Assembly: GCF_002237555.1 (NCBI RefSeq)
Contig: NZ_CP022540.1
Coordinates: forward strand, 1-64,000
Direction: 5' to 3'
From: Antarctobacter heliothermus
GTDB taxonomy: Bacteria; Pseudomonadota; Alphaproteobacteria; Rhodobacterales; Rhodobacteraceae
DNA length: 64,000 bases
How positions within the stretch are numbered: the stretch's first letter is position 1; each line of letters opens with the position of its first letter. The translations under genes and the position numbers were made by a program. Under the pieces are notes generated by a model. That model was not told the origin of the DNA. It searched no databases and worked only from the letters and a program-made list of their open reading frames with translations. Of the stretch, positions 15,879 to 24,809 are shown piece by piece.

Positions 15879-17129
15879 ATGGCCGGACCAGCTGCAAACA
15901 TGACTATTAACGCCGACCGGCTGTGGGACAGCCTGATGGAGATGGCCAAGATAGGCCCCGGCGTCGCGGGCGGCAACAACCGCCAGACGCTGACCGATGA
16001 GGACGCCGAGGGGCGCGCCCTGTTTCAGCAGTGGTGCGAGGATGCGGGCTGTACCATGGGCCTGGACACGATGGGCAACATGTTCGCGCGGCGCGAGGGC
16101 ACGGACCCGGACGCGCTGCCGGTCTATGTCGGTTCGCACCTCGATACGCAGCCGACAGGTGGCAAATACGACGGCATTCTGGGGGTTCTCGGCGGATTGG
16201 AACTTGTGCGGACCCTGAATGATCTGGGGATCAAGACCAAACATCCGATTGTCGTGTCCAACTGGACCAATGAGGAAGGCACGCGGTTTGCGCCTGCAAT
16301 GCTATCGTCGGGCGTGTTTGCCGGGCTCCACACGCAGGACTGGGCCTATGCGCGCGAAGACGCCGAGGGCAAGACATTTGGTGCCGAACTGGAGCGGATC
16401 GGCTGGAAGGGTGACGAAGAGGTTGGCGCGCGCAAGATGCACGCCTTCTTTGAGTTGCACATTGAACAGGGCCCCATTCTGGAGGCCGAGGGCGTCGATA
16501 TCGGCGTTGTCACTCACGGGCAGGGTCTGTCGTGGACGCAGGTGACGGTGACGGGCAAAGACGCGCACACCGGATCGACGCCCATGCCGATGCGGCGCAA
16601 TGCCGGTCTGGGCATGGCGCGCATTCTGGAGAAGGTCGAAGAGATCGCGCTGAGCCACGCGCCGCACGCGGTGGGTGCGGCAGGCCATATCGACGTCTAC
16701 CCGAACTCGCGCAATGTGATCCCCGGACAGGTGGTGTTCACGGTAGATTTCCGATCACCCGAACTGGCCGTGATCACGGATATGGAGGCGCGGCTGAAGG
16801 TGGCGGCAGAAGAGATCTGTCGTGACATGGAGTTGTCGGTCGAGTTCGAAAAGGTCGGCGGATTTGATCCGGTGGATTTCGATGAGGGCTGTGTCACGGC
16901 TGTTCGGAATGCGGCAGAGCGGCTGGGCTATTCGCATCGCAACATCATCTCTGGCGCGGGGCATGACGCCTGCTGGATCAACCGGGTGGCACCCACGGCG
17001 ATGGTGATGTGCCCCTGCGTGGACGGGCTGTCGCACAATGAGGCCGAGGAGATTACCAAGGACTGGGCCAAGGCGGGCGCGGATGTGCTACTGCACGCGG
17101 TGGTCGAGACGGCGGAGATTGTGGAGTGA
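15879..17129 (+). CDS. Zn-dependent amidohydrolase (N-carbamoyl-beta-alanine / N-carbamoyl-amino acid hydrolase, M20 family)
   Basis: A 416-residue M20 peptidase-like hydrolase. Metal ligands are visible: His in VGSHLDTQPTGGKYDG with its Asp, the Glu pair in NWTNEEGTRFAP, His in FFELHIEQGPILE, and the late His in GLSHNEAEEI. The family includes beta-ureidopropionase, hydantoinase-partner carbamoylases and allantoate amidohydrolases. With preTA and hydA here, cleavage of N-carbamoyl-beta-alanine to beta-alanine, CO2 and ammonia is the natural third step. Start ATG has a GGGGAG site 7 nt upstream. It is the first gene after the RutR box. Confidence 0.9.
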   Translation: MAGPAANMTINADRLWDSLMEMAKIGPGVAGGNNRQTLTDEDAEGRALFQQWCEDAGCTMGLDTMGNMFARREGTDPDALPVYVGSHLDTQPTGGKYDGILGVLGGLELVRTLNDLGIKTKHPIVVSNWTNEEGTRFAPAMLSSGVFAGLHTQDWAYAREDAEGKTFGAELERIGWKGDEEVGARKMHAFFELHIEQGPILEAEGVDIGVVTHGQGLSWTQVTVTGKDAHTGSTPMPMRRNAGLGMARILEKVEEIALSHAPHAVGAAGHIDVYPNSRNVIPGQVVFTVDFRSPELAVITDMEARLKVAAEEICRDMELSVEFEKVGGFDPVDFDEGCVTAVRNAAERLGYSHRNIISGAGHDACWINRVAPTAMVMCPCVDGLSHNEAEEITKDWAKAGADVLLHAVVETAEIVE

Positions 17130-17731
17130 AATTTCTCAGCTTGGTTCTGCTCGGGACCTTCTTCTCCATCCATGCGGCCCATGCAGCGGATGGCCCGGTC
17201 ATCGATATGTCCGATGAAACAAGGACACTGCACCCCCAACCGATGGTTGGCGAAATACCGATCGAACCGGCTTTCGAGGACTATATGTTCATGCTGTTCG
17301 ACACGTGCGAAGCGGCTGGCATCAAGTGCAGCATCTATCCAATGATGGGCGCGATCTATAATGCAGCCGCATTTCAGGACGCGGCAGGCAACCGGATCGT
17401 CGTGTTCGACCGGGAATTGAGTCCGCGTCTGGGCTATGTTGGCGCAAGCGCGGCAATCGCACATGAGATCGGACATCACTACTGCCTTCACCTTTCTGAT
17501 CGGCGCAGTATCGGCAAGTGGCAACGCGAGGCTGAAGCTGATGCCTTCATGGCCTATGCCATGAAACGGCAGCAGGTCTCGATCAGCGCGCTTGTTGAAA
17601 TGTTTGAAGAGCTGGGTTTCGATGAAGCCAGCGAAACGCACCCTTCCCTTAGCGCCCGGGTCGTCCAGATTGCGCATGGCTTCGAAGCTAACTCGTTGAG
17701 CGATATCTGCCCGGGCAAGGATCCAAATTGA
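17126..17731 (+). CDS. Small secreted HExxH zinc metalloprotease
   Basis: A 201-residue protein starting GTG, overlapping the previous stop by four bases. It has a signal peptide (MKFLSLVLLGTFFSIHAAHA), the zinc motif H113-E-I-G-H117 and a downstream Glu in REAEADAF (about 135-137) that fits the third ligand of M48-like peptidases. There is no membrane helix beyond the signal. The base composition is lower in GC than its neighbours. It is inserted between the amidohydrolase and the hydantoinase, where a protease has no evident metabolic part; it may be a recent insertion using the operon promoter. Confidence 0.75.
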   Translation: MKFLSLVLLGTFFSIHAAHAADGPVIDMSDETRTLHPQPMVGEIPIEPAFEDYMFMLFDTCEAAGIKCSIYPMMGAIYNAAAFQDAAGNRIVVFDRELSPRLGYVGASAAIAHEIGHHYCLHLSDRRSIGKWQREAEADAFMAYAMKRQQVSISALVEMFEELGFDEASETHPSLSARVVQIAHGFEANSLSDICPGKDPN

Positions 17732-17741
17732 GGACACACCA

Positions 17742-19196
17742 ATGACCACAGTCATCAAGAACGGCACCGTCGTCACGGCGGACCTGAGCTGGAAGGCCGA
17801 CGTTTTGGTCGACGGCGGCAAGATCGTCGAGATCGGCGACAACCTGAGCGGCGACAAAGAGTTGGACGCGACCGGCTGTTACGTCATGCCGGGTGGGATC
17901 GACCCGCATACGCATCTGGAAATGCCCTTCATGGGCACCTATTCCACCGATGATTTTGACAGCGGCACCCGCGCCGCACTTGCGGGCGGGACCACGATGG
18001 TGGTGGATTTCGCCTTGCCCTCGCCCGGTCAGGGGCTGCTGGACGCGCTGCAGATGTGGGACAACAAATCGACCCGCGCGCATTGCGATTACTCGTTCCA
18101 CATGGCGGTGACGTGGTGGGGCGAGCAGGTCTTTGACGAGATGAAGACGGTAATCGAGACACGCGGCATCAACACGTTCAAACACTTCATGGCCTACAAA
18201 GGCGCGCTGATGGTGCAGGACGATGAGATGTTCGCCAGTTTCCAACGCATCGGTGAACTGGGCGGGATCGCCATGGTCCACGCCGAAAACGGCGATGTGG
18301 TCGCCGATCTGCAGGCGCGGCTGCTGGCCGAAGGCAACACCGGCCCCGAGGCGCACGCCTATTCCCGCCCCCCGCAGGTCGAGGGTGAGGCCGCCAACCG
18401 TGCGATCATGATCGCCGACATGGCCGGTGTGCCGCTCTACATCGTGCATGTGTCCTGCGAAGAGGCGCATGAGGCGATCCGGCGCGCGCTCCAGCAGGGC
18501 AAGCGGGTATGGGGCGAGCCGTTGATCCAGCACCTGACACTGGACGACAGCGAATATGCCCACCCCGATTGGGACCATGCCGCGCGCCGTGTCATGTCCC
18601 CGCCGTTCCGCAATGCGAAACATCAAGACAGCCTGTGGGCTGGCTTGCAGGCCGGGTCTTTGTCCGTGGTGGCAACCGACCACTGCGCCTTTACCACCGA
18701 ACAGAAACGCTATGGCGTGGGCGATTTCACCAAGATCCCGAATGGCACCGGCGGGCTGGAGGATCGGATGCCGATGCTCTGGACACATGGGGTGGAGACC
18801 GGGCGCCTGACGAAAGAGGAGTTTGTTGCCGTCACCTCGACCAATATCGCCAAGGTGCTGAACTGCTACCCGCGCAAGGGGGCAATTCGGGTTGGATCGG
18901 ATGCCGACATCGTGGTTTGGGACCCGGCGAAGACCAAGACGATTGCAGCCGCGTCGCAGGTGTCCGCCATTGATTACAACGTGTTCGAAGGCAAAGAGGT
19001 CAAAGGCCTGCCGCGCTACACGCTGACACGCGGGCAGGTTGCGGTGACCGACGGCGTGCTGACCTCTGAGGAAGGCCACGGCAAGTTTGTCGAGCGCGAG
19101 GGCGGCACACCGACCAACACCGCGCTATCGAAGTGGAAAGACCTGACAGCGCCGCGTCCGGTGAAACGGTCGGGCATCCCGGCTAGCGGGGTGTAA
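17742..19196 (+). CDS. hydA: Dihydropyrimidinase (D-hydantoinase)
   Basis: A 484-residue amidohydrolase-superfamily enzyme that opens dihydrouracil or dihydrothymine to the N-carbamoyl amino acid. The first metal motif is GGIDPHTHLEMPF (about 51-63). The carboxylated bridging Lys is Lys153 in FKHFMAYKGALM, and MVHAENGDVV, IVHVSCEEAHE and VVATDHCAF supply the other His/Asp ligands. Length and all motifs match the dihydropyrimidinase group. It is the second pathway step between PreTA and the M20 hydrolase. Confidence 0.94.
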   Translation: MTTVIKNGTVVTADLSWKADVLVDGGKIVEIGDNLSGDKELDATGCYVMPGGIDPHTHLEMPFMGTYSTDDFDSGTRAALAGGTTMVVDFALPSPGQGLLDALQMWDNKSTRAHCDYSFHMAVTWWGEQVFDEMKTVIETRGINTFKHFMAYKGALMVQDDEMFASFQRIGELGGIAMVHAENGDVVADLQARLLAEGNTGPEAHAYSRPPQVEGEAANRAIMIADMAGVPLYIVHVSCEEAHEAIRRALQQGKRVWGEPLIQHLTLDDSEYAHPDWDHAARRVMSPPFRNAKHQDSLWAGLQAGSLSVVATDHCAFTTEQKRYGVGDFTKIPNGTGGLEDRMPMLWTHGVETGRLTKEEFVAVTSTNIAKVLNCYPRKGAIRVGSDADIVVWDPAKTKTIAAASQVSAIDYNVFEGKEVKGLPRYTLTRGQVAVTDGVLTSEEGHGKFVEREGGTPTNTALSKWKDLTAPRPVKRSGIPASGV

Positions 19197-19254
19197 GGTT
19201 GGCGCGTCTCGGGGGCACTGGGTTGGGGTTTGTGTGGCGCCTTGGAGTGCCCGC

Positions 19255-19677
19255 ATGAGCGCCCCTGCCCTCTCCAGCATCCTTGAGGCGGCCATTTACG
19301 TCGATGACCTTGACGCGGCAGAGGCGTTTTACGGCGGTGTTCTGGGGTTGGAGCGGATCATCCGCGTCGACGGGCGGCATGTTTTCTTTCGCTGTGGCGC
19401 AACTGTCGTGCTGGCCTTTATCGCCGACGCGACAGCGCGCCCGCCTGCCCCCGATGCCTTGCCCGTGCCGCCGCATGGGGCCAAAGGCCCCGGACATATC
19501 TGTTTCGCCGCGCCGGATCAGGAGTTGGACGCGCTTGCGGCCCACCTGATCTCTGCCGGTGTCGACATCGAAAGCGATTTCCGCTGGCCACATGGTCCGC
19601 GATCCATCTACGTTCGCGATCCCGCTGGCAACAGCGTTGAATTCGCGGACCCCGCCCTTTGGAGCCTAGACGTATGA
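19255..19677 (+). CDS. VOC (glyoxalase/bleomycin resistance) family protein
   Basis: A 140-residue two-module VOC protein: ILEAAIYVDDLDAAEAFYGGVLGLERI, GPGHICFAAPDQELDALAAHLISAGVDIE and YVRDPAGNSVEFADP. Metal ligands would be a His in the PGHICF strand and the Glu of VEFAD. I chose the ATG at 19255, with TTGGAG about 7 nt upstream. It overlaps the ABC ATPase gene by four bases, so it is translated with the transporter. The substrate is unknown. Confidence 0.8.
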   Translation: MSAPALSSILEAAIYVDDLDAAEAFYGGVLGLERIIRVDGRHVFFRCGATVVLAFIADATARPPAPDALPVPPHGAKGPGHICFAAPDQELDALAAHLISAGVDIESDFRWPHGPRSIYVRDPAGNSVEFADPALWSLDV

Positions 19678-20453
19678 CAGCAAGCCCGGTGATCCAGGCC
19701 AGCCACCTCGACCTGACATTCCAGACCGCCGATGGGCCGGTCCATGCCCTGAAAGACGTGTCGCTGGACATCGAAAAGGGCAGCTTTGTCAGCTTTATCG
19801 GCCCGTCTGGCTGCGGCAAGACCACCTTTCTGCGCTGTATCGCGGCGCTGGAACATCCCACCGGCGGCAGTCTGACCGTCAACGGCATGACCCCCGATGA
19901 GGCGCGGCGCGCGCGCGCCTATGGTTATGTGTTTCAGGCGGCGGGGCTGTATCCGTGGCGCACCATCGGGCGCAATGTGGCCTTGCCGCTAGAGATCATG
20001 GGCTATTCGAAAGCCGAACAGGCCGAGCGTGTGAAGCAGGTGCTGGAGCTTGTGGAGTTATCGGGTTTTGAAAAGAAATTCCCCTGGCAGCTGTCCGGAG
20101 GCATGCAACAACGTGCGTCTATTGCAAGGGCGCTGGCCTTTGACGCCGATCTTTTGCTGATGGATGAACCGTTCGGCGCGCTGGATGAGATTGTGCGCGA
20201 TCATCTGAACGAGGAACTGCTGAAGCTGTGGGCCAAGACGGAAAAAACCATCGGCTTTGTCACCCACTCGATCCCCGAGGCGGTGTACCTGTCGACGCAT
20301 ATCGTGGTGATGTCGCCCCGACCCGGTCGGATCACCGATGTTATCGTGTCCCCCCTGCCCAAGGAACGCCCGCTGGACATTCGCGATACGCCAGAGTTCA
20401 TCGAGGTGGCGCACCGCGTCCGCGAAGGGCTGCGCGCGGGGTATGAGGAATGA
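19674..20453 (+). CDS. ABC transporter ATP-binding protein (NMT1/Tau/Ssu class)
   Basis: A 259-residue ATPase: Walker A GPSGCGKTT, signature LSGGMQQRASIARAL, Walker B LLLMDEPFGALDE and switch His in GFVTHSIPEA, the standard pattern of the nitrate/sulfonate/pyrimidine importer class. It starts within the stop of the VOC gene. With two permeases and an NMT1-type binding protein downstream it completes an importer, probably for a pyrimidine or related catabolic substrate given the operon. Confidence 0.9.
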   Translation: MTASPVIQASHLDLTFQTADGPVHALKDVSLDIEKGSFVSFIGPSGCGKTTFLRCIAALEHPTGGSLTVNGMTPDEARRARAYGYVFQAAGLYPWRTIGRNVALPLEIMGYSKAEQAERVKQVLELVELSGFEKKFPWQLSGGMQQRASIARALAFDADLLLMDEPFGALDEIVRDHLNEELLKLWAKTEKTIGFVTHSIPEAVYLSTHIVVMSPRPGRITDVIVSPLPKERPLDIRDTPEFIEVAHRVREGLRAGYEE

Positions 20454-20791
20454 GCGCAGGATTCCTGACGTGGCTTGGCGGTGCGATGGCGGTCTTTCTG
20501 GGCGCAAGCGCCGCGCTGCGGTCCTATGTCGACAATCAGCGGCTGATGCTGCTGGGGCTGGCCTTGGTCCTGTATACGTTGGGCAACCTGATGATGGTGC
20601 GCCTGATGCGTGAAGGCGGCATGGCGGTGGCAATCTCTGTCTCAGCAGTGCTGCAACTGGTTCTGGCCGCGTTGGTGGCCTTTATGTTTTTCGGCGAACG
20701 CCCCCTGCCGCTGCAGATGGCGGGCATTGTTCTTGGCGTCGTTGCGGTGGCCCTGATCCTGATAGCCCCCAACGTCGGAGGCGCACGATGA
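20450..20791 (+). CDS. Small four-helix membrane protein, EamA/SMR-like half transporter
   Basis: A 113-residue protein with four predicted helices (FLTWLGGAMAVFLGASAALRS, LMLLGLALVLYTLGNLMMV, VAISVSAVLQLVLAALVAFMFF, LQMAGIVLGVVAVALILIA). The GERPLPLQMAGIVLGVVAVALI ending is the classic final helix of the drug/metabolite transporter superfamily. Size matches small multidrug resistance proteins. It overlaps the genes on both sides by ATGA junctions, so it is translated in step with the ABC transporter. Confidence 0.7.
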   Translation: MSAGFLTWLGGAMAVFLGASAALRSYVDNQRLMLLGLALVLYTLGNLMMVRLMREGGMAVAISVSAVLQLVLAALVAFMFFGERPLPLQMAGIVLGVVAVALILIAPNVGGAR

Positions 20792-21738
20792 CTAGGTTCA
20801 TCCCTCCGGTTCTGGGTATGGTGCTTGCGCTGATCGCGCTGTGGTACGTTGCCGTGGTGCCGATGAACGTGAAGGAAGTGTTGACCGCCGCCGAACGCGC
20901 GGGGGTTGCGGTCTCGCCCCCTTCGGCGGTCGAGCGGCGCGATATGGGCAACTGGGCGCTGGTGGTCCGCAACACGCACGCCCTTGGCGATAGCTGGAGC
21001 TCTGACAGGCCGAAACTGCCCGCGCCGCATCAGGTGCTGGTCGAGCTTTACGACTCGACCATTGATGAGGAAGTGAACGGCCGGCGCGGGATCGTGAAGT
21101 CGGGGACGTTGTCCAACCGCTCATTAGTGTATCATGCCATTGTCACACTGAACGCGACCTTTCTGGGTTTTGTGATCGGCACCGTTCTGGGCGTCGGGTT
21201 GGCCGTGGGGATCGTACACAGCCGTGTCATGGACATGAGCGTGATGCCCTGGGCCATTGTCAGCCAGACCATTCCCATCGTGGCGCTGGCGCCGATGATC
21301 ATCGTGGTGCTGTATTCGATCGGCGTGCAGGGGCTGATCCCCAAGGCGGTGATTTCGGCCTATCTGTCGTTCTTTCCCGTGGTCGTGGGCATGGTCAAAG
21401 GGCTGCGGTCCCCGGATGCCATGCAGATGGACCTGATGCGCACCTATAACGCGCCCACGTCCGCCGTTCTGTGGAAGCTGCGCCTGCCCGCATCGGTCCC
21501 CTATCTGTTTGCCTCGCTCAAGATCGCCATCGCGGCCAGCCTTGTGGGGGCCATCGTCGGCGAACTGCCGGTGCAAAAGGGCGGCCTTGGCGCGCGGATG
21601 CTGGCGGGCAGCTACTATGGCCAGACCGCACAGATCTGGGCGGCGCTGTTCGTGGCGGCCGGTCTGGCGGCGGTGCTGGTCTGGGCGACGGGCTGGATGG
21701 AGCGGCGGACCCTGCGCAAGATGGGGGCCAAGCCATGA
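20788..21738 (+). CDS. ABC transporter permease
   Basis: A 316-residue inner-membrane permease of the NitT/TauT/SsuC class, with an EAA-loop-like stretch GLRSPDAMQMDLMRTYNAPTSAVLWKLRLPASVPYLFASLKIAIAASLVGAIVGE and a double helix VSQTIPIVALAPMIIVVL. A periplasmic segment of about 90 residues follows the first helix (GVAVSPPSAVERRDMG onward), longer than usual. It overlaps the small membrane protein and the second permease by ATGA. Confidence 0.87.
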   Translation: MTRFIPPVLGMVLALIALWYVAVVPMNVKEVLTAAERAGVAVSPPSAVERRDMGNWALVVRNTHALGDSWSSDRPKLPAPHQVLVELYDSTIDEEVNGRRGIVKSGTLSNRSLVYHAIVTLNATFLGFVIGTVLGVGLAVGIVHSRVMDMSVMPWAIVSQTIPIVALAPMIIVVLYSIGVQGLIPKAVISAYLSFFPVVVGMVKGLRSPDAMQMDLMRTYNAPTSAVLWKLRLPASVPYLFASLKIAIAASLVGAIVGELPVQKGGLGARMLAGSYYGQTAQIWAALFVAAGLAAVLVWATGWMERRTLRKMGAKP

Positions 21739-22685
21739 CCGATGAAGAACGGCGGCAGCGGCGCGCCAATTGGATTGTCCCGCTCGGTGGAACTGCGATC
21801 GTTGCCTTCATATTTTTTTCTATCAACCGCCTGCCATTGCCGTGGATGAACGGCCTGTCTTTGTTTGCGAGCTGGCTGAGCGCGTGCGTAGCGAATTGGC
21901 TATTTTCACGGATTGATAAGCCCTGGGTCCCCTACGTTGTCCCTCTGGTTTTCGGGATCACGGTACTAATTCTTTGGGAGCAAGCCGTTTACAAGTTTGA
22001 GATTCCGACGGTGATCCTGCCGCCGCCCTCGCTGATCGCGGCCAGCTTTGCCGGAAACCTGTCGACCCTATGGGGCGATTTTACCCAGACGATCCTGAAA
22101 GGCGCGCTGTCGGGCTATATCATCGGCTGCGGCGCGGCCTTCCTGACCGCGCTGCTGGTGGACCGCAGCGACTACCTGCGCCGGGGGCTGCTGCCGCTGG
22201 GCAACTTCATGGCGGCCCTGCCGATCGTGGGCACCGCGCCCATCCTTGTGATGTGGTTCGGCTTTGGCTGGCAGTCCAAGGCGGCGGTTGTGGTGCTGAT
22301 GGTCTATTTCCCGATGCTGGTGAACACGGTCGCGGGCCTGTCGGAAACCTCCGCCATGCAACGCGACCTGATGCGCACCTATGCGGCCACATGGGGGCAA
22401 TCGCTGTGGTCGTTGCGCCTGCCTGCCGCGCTGCCCTTCATCTTTAACGGGCTCAAGATTTCCTCGACGCTGGCGTTGATCGGGGCCATCGTTGCCGAGT
22501 TCTTTGGCAGTCCGACGCAAGGGTTGGGATTTCGCATCTCGACCAGCATCGGACAGCTTGACCTTGGCATGGTTTGGTCGGCCATCCTTGTGTCGGCGCT
22601 GTCGGGGACCGCGTTCTACGGCCTTGTGGCCCTTGCCGAACGCCGCATGACATTCTGGCACGCCTCTTTCCGAGGCGGGCGATAA
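21735..22685 (+). CDS. ABC transporter permease with extra N-terminal helices
   Basis: A 316-residue permease of the same class. The core is standard from about residue 95 (PTVILPPPSLIAASF, LPIVGTAPILVMWFGFGWQSK, SAMQRDLMRTYAATWGQSLWSLRLPAALPFIFNGLKIS). The first 70 residues add two helices (VPLGGTAIVAFIFFSI, SLFASWLSACVANWLF) and are encoded by DNA clearly richer in A/T than the rest of the operon. This looks like a different origin for the N-terminus. Confidence 0.87.
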   Translation: MTDEERRQRRANWIVPLGGTAIVAFIFFSINRLPLPWMNGLSLFASWLSACVANWLFSRIDKPWVPYVVPLVFGITVLILWEQAVYKFEIPTVILPPPSLIAASFAGNLSTLWGDFTQTILKGALSGYIIGCGAAFLTALLVDRSDYLRRGLLPLGNFMAALPIVGTAPILVMWFGFGWQSKAAVVVLMVYFPMLVNTVAGLSETSAMQRDLMRTYAATWGQSLWSLRLPAALPFIFNGLKISSTLALIGAIVAEFFGSPTQGLGFRISTSIGQLDLGMVWSAILVSALSGTAFYGLVALAERRMTFWHASFRGGR

Positions 22686-22737
22686 CCGGACCGGGAAAAC
22701 CGGCCATACGACTAAGGCACCAAGGAGGTACTGAAAG

Positions 22738-23724
22738 ATGAAACAGACATGGATCGCCGCCGTTGCGGCACTGGGGATGGCATCCCCGGCGCTTGCCGCT
22801 GACGAGATCAAGCTGCAGTTGAAATGGGTCACGCAGGCCCAGTTCGCAGGCTACTATGTGGCACTAGAAAACGGCTATTACGAAGAGGCCGATCTGGACG
22901 TGACCATCATGCCCGGCGGGCCGGACATTGCGCCCACGCAGGTGATCGCCGGGGGCGGTGCCGACGTGATCGTCGAATGGATGCCCGCCGCCCTGTCGGC
23001 ACGGGAGAACGGCCTGCCGCTGGTTAATATCGCGCAGCCCTACAAGTCCTCGGGCATGATGCTGACATGCTGGAAGGACGCCGGGATCGAAGGTCCAGAA
23101 GACCTGGACAACCGCACGCTGGGTGTCTGGTTCTTCGGCAATGAATTCCCCTTCCTCGCCTGGATGAGCCATCTGGACATCGGCACCGATGGCAAGGCCG
23201 AAGGCTCTGTCGAGGTGCTCAAGCAGGGGTTCAACGTCGATCCGCTGTTGCAGCGTCAGGCGGATTGCATCAGCACCATGACCTACAACGAATACGGGCA
23301 GGTGCTCGACGCGGGCGTCGACCCGTCGGAACTGATCACCTTCAAGTACGAGGATCAGGGCGTCGCGATGCTGGAAGACGGCCTGTATGTGCTTGAGGAA
23401 AACCTCGAAGACCCCGCGTACGTCGACAAAATGGCGCGTTTCGTGGCTGCCTCGATGCAGGGCTGGAAGTGGGCCGAGGAAAACCCCGATGACGCCGCGA
23501 TGATCGTGCTGGACTACGATGAAACCGGCGCACAGACCGAGGCACATCAGATCCGCATGATGGGCGAAGTGGCCAAGCTGACAGCCGGTTCGAACGGCGC
23601 GCTGGACCCGGCGGATTATCAGCGCACGGTTGACACGCTACTGGCCGGTGGGTCGGACCCGGTGATCACCAAGCAGCCTGAGGGCGCGTGGACGCATGTG
23701 GTTTCCGACGCCGCGCTGAAGTAA
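22738..23724 (+). CDS. NMT1/THI5-like ABC transporter substrate-binding protein
   Basis: A 328-residue periplasmic binding protein with signal peptide MKQTWIAAVAALGMASPALA and the NMT1/THI5 pattern EIKLQLKWVTQAQFAGYYVALENGYYEEADLDVTIMPGGPDIAPTQVIAGGGADVIVEW. Proteins of this type bind pyrimidines such as hydroxymethylpyrimidine precursors. A GGAGG site precedes the ATG and a strong terminator ends the gene, which closes the RutR-headed operon. Import of uracil/thymine-like compounds is the best inference. Confidence 0.88.
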   Translation: MKQTWIAAVAALGMASPALAADEIKLQLKWVTQAQFAGYYVALENGYYEEADLDVTIMPGGPDIAPTQVIAGGGADVIVEWMPAALSARENGLPLVNIAQPYKSSGMMLTCWKDAGIEGPEDLDNRTLGVWFFGNEFPFLAWMSHLDIGTDGKAEGSVEVLKQGFNVDPLLQRQADCISTMTYNEYGQVLDAGVDPSELITFKYEDQGVAMLEDGLYVLEENLEDPAYVDKMARFVAASMQGWKWAEENPDDAAMIVLDYDETGAQTEAHQIRMMGEVAKLTAGSNGALDPADYQRTVDTLLAGGSDPVITKQPEGAWTHVVSDAALK

Positions 23725-23740
23725 CTGGATGAAAAATTGA

Positions 23741-23773
23741 CGCGGGGCCCTTTTGCGGGGCCTCGCGTTTTTT
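23741..23773 (+). terminator. Rho-independent terminator closing the pyrimidine operon
   Basis: CGCGGGGCCC - TTTTGCG - GGGCCTCGCG followed by six T: a 10-bp stem with one G-T pair. Confidence 0.9.
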
Positions 23774-23789
23774 GGCCGGATCACGCGGC

Positions 23790-24758
23790 TCAGCCGCCCT
23801 TTACACCCGCCACATTGACGTACAGCGCATAGACAGACTGCGACGCTGCCATGAAGATTCGGCTATTGGCACGACCGCCAAAGCACAGGTTGGCACAGCG
23901 TTCCGGCAAGGCGATGCGGCCGATGGGCCTGCCGTCCGGCGCAAAGACCATGACGCCATCCAGCTCTGAATCGCCCATGCCCCAACCGCACCACAAGTTG
24001 CCTTCTACATCGCAGCGCATCCCGTCCGGCGTGCCCGGTCCGGCGTCGATCTGCACGCGTTTGTTGGACAGGGTGCGCCCGTCGCTGCCCATATCGTAGG
24101 CAAGGATCTTTCGGGTCGGGACGCCGCGGGACTCGACGATATACAGGATGCTTTCGTCCGGCGAGAAACACAGCCCGTTGGGCCCAAGAATGTCATCTGC
24201 AACCACGATCGCCTCGCCCGTGTCCGGGTTCAGGCAGTAAACATTCTGAGTCAACTCTGGGTCAGACCGATAGCCCTCATAGTTGCCCAAGATTCCGAAA
24301 ACCGGGTCCGAGAACCAGATCGAGCCGTCGGATTTGACGATGATGTCATTGGGCGAGTTCAGGGGTTTGCCATCAAAGCTGTCCATCAGGACCGTGATCG
24401 TGCCATCGTATTCTGTCCGCGTGATGCGCCGCCCGCCATGTTCGCATGAGATCAGGCGCCCCTGCCGGTCGCGCGTGTGGCCATTGGCGAAATTCGACGG
24501 GGCGCGGTATTCGCTGACCTGCCCGGTTTGTTCGTCCCAACACATGATACGGTTGTTGGGGATGTCGCTCCACAACAGGTGGCGGGCATCGCCGAACCAG
24601 ACCGGCCCTTCGGACCAGCGCATGCCACTGGCCAGCCGCTCGACGCCCGCCAAAGGCAGTCGGTATTTGTCAAACGCGGGGTCCAGCGATTGCACCGCCG
24701 GGTCGGGGTAACGTGTCGTCGGCACCCAGCCGTTCGGGAAAAGGTCTTTGTCGCTCAC
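23790..24758 (-). CDS. SMP-30/gluconolactonase family protein
   Basis: A 322-residue beta-propeller lactonase of the longer SMP-30 type: RLASGMRWSEGPVWFGDARHLLWSDIPNNRIM (metal-ligand Glu), NSPNDIIVKSDGSIWFSDP (Asn ligand) and GPNGLCFSPDESILYIVES. GTPDGMRCDVEGNLWCGWG supplies the later Asp. It is not a close relative of the 284-residue member at 1318. It points towards the terminator of the pyrimidine operon and stands alone, 51 nt downstream of a thioesterase on the same strand. Confidence 0.85.
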   Translation of the reverse strand: MSDKDLFPNGWVPTTRYPDPAVQSLDPAFDKYRLPLAGVERLASGMRWSEGPVWFGDARHLLWSDIPNNRIMCWDEQTGQVSEYRAPSNFANGHTRDRQGRLISCEHGGRRITRTEYDGTITVLMDSFDGKPLNSPNDIIVKSDGSIWFSDPVFGILGNYEGYRSDPELTQNVYCLNPDTGEAIVVADDILGPNGLCFSPDESILYIVESRGVPTRKILAYDMGSDGRTLSNKRVQIDAGPGTPDGMRCDVEGNLWCGWGMGDSELDGVMVFAPDGRPIGRIALPERCANLCFGGRANSRIFMAASQSVYALYVNVAGVKGG

Positions 24759-24809
24759 CTGAGATCTCCTGTTTCTGCTGCGCGTTGCGGCGCGGATATT
24801 GGGGACTGG

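Noticed and set aside
21471..21734. In-frame upstream extension of the second ABC permease
   Set aside because: It overlaps the first permease in another frame with Arg/Gly-rich residues; the ATGA junction at 21735 is the natural start.
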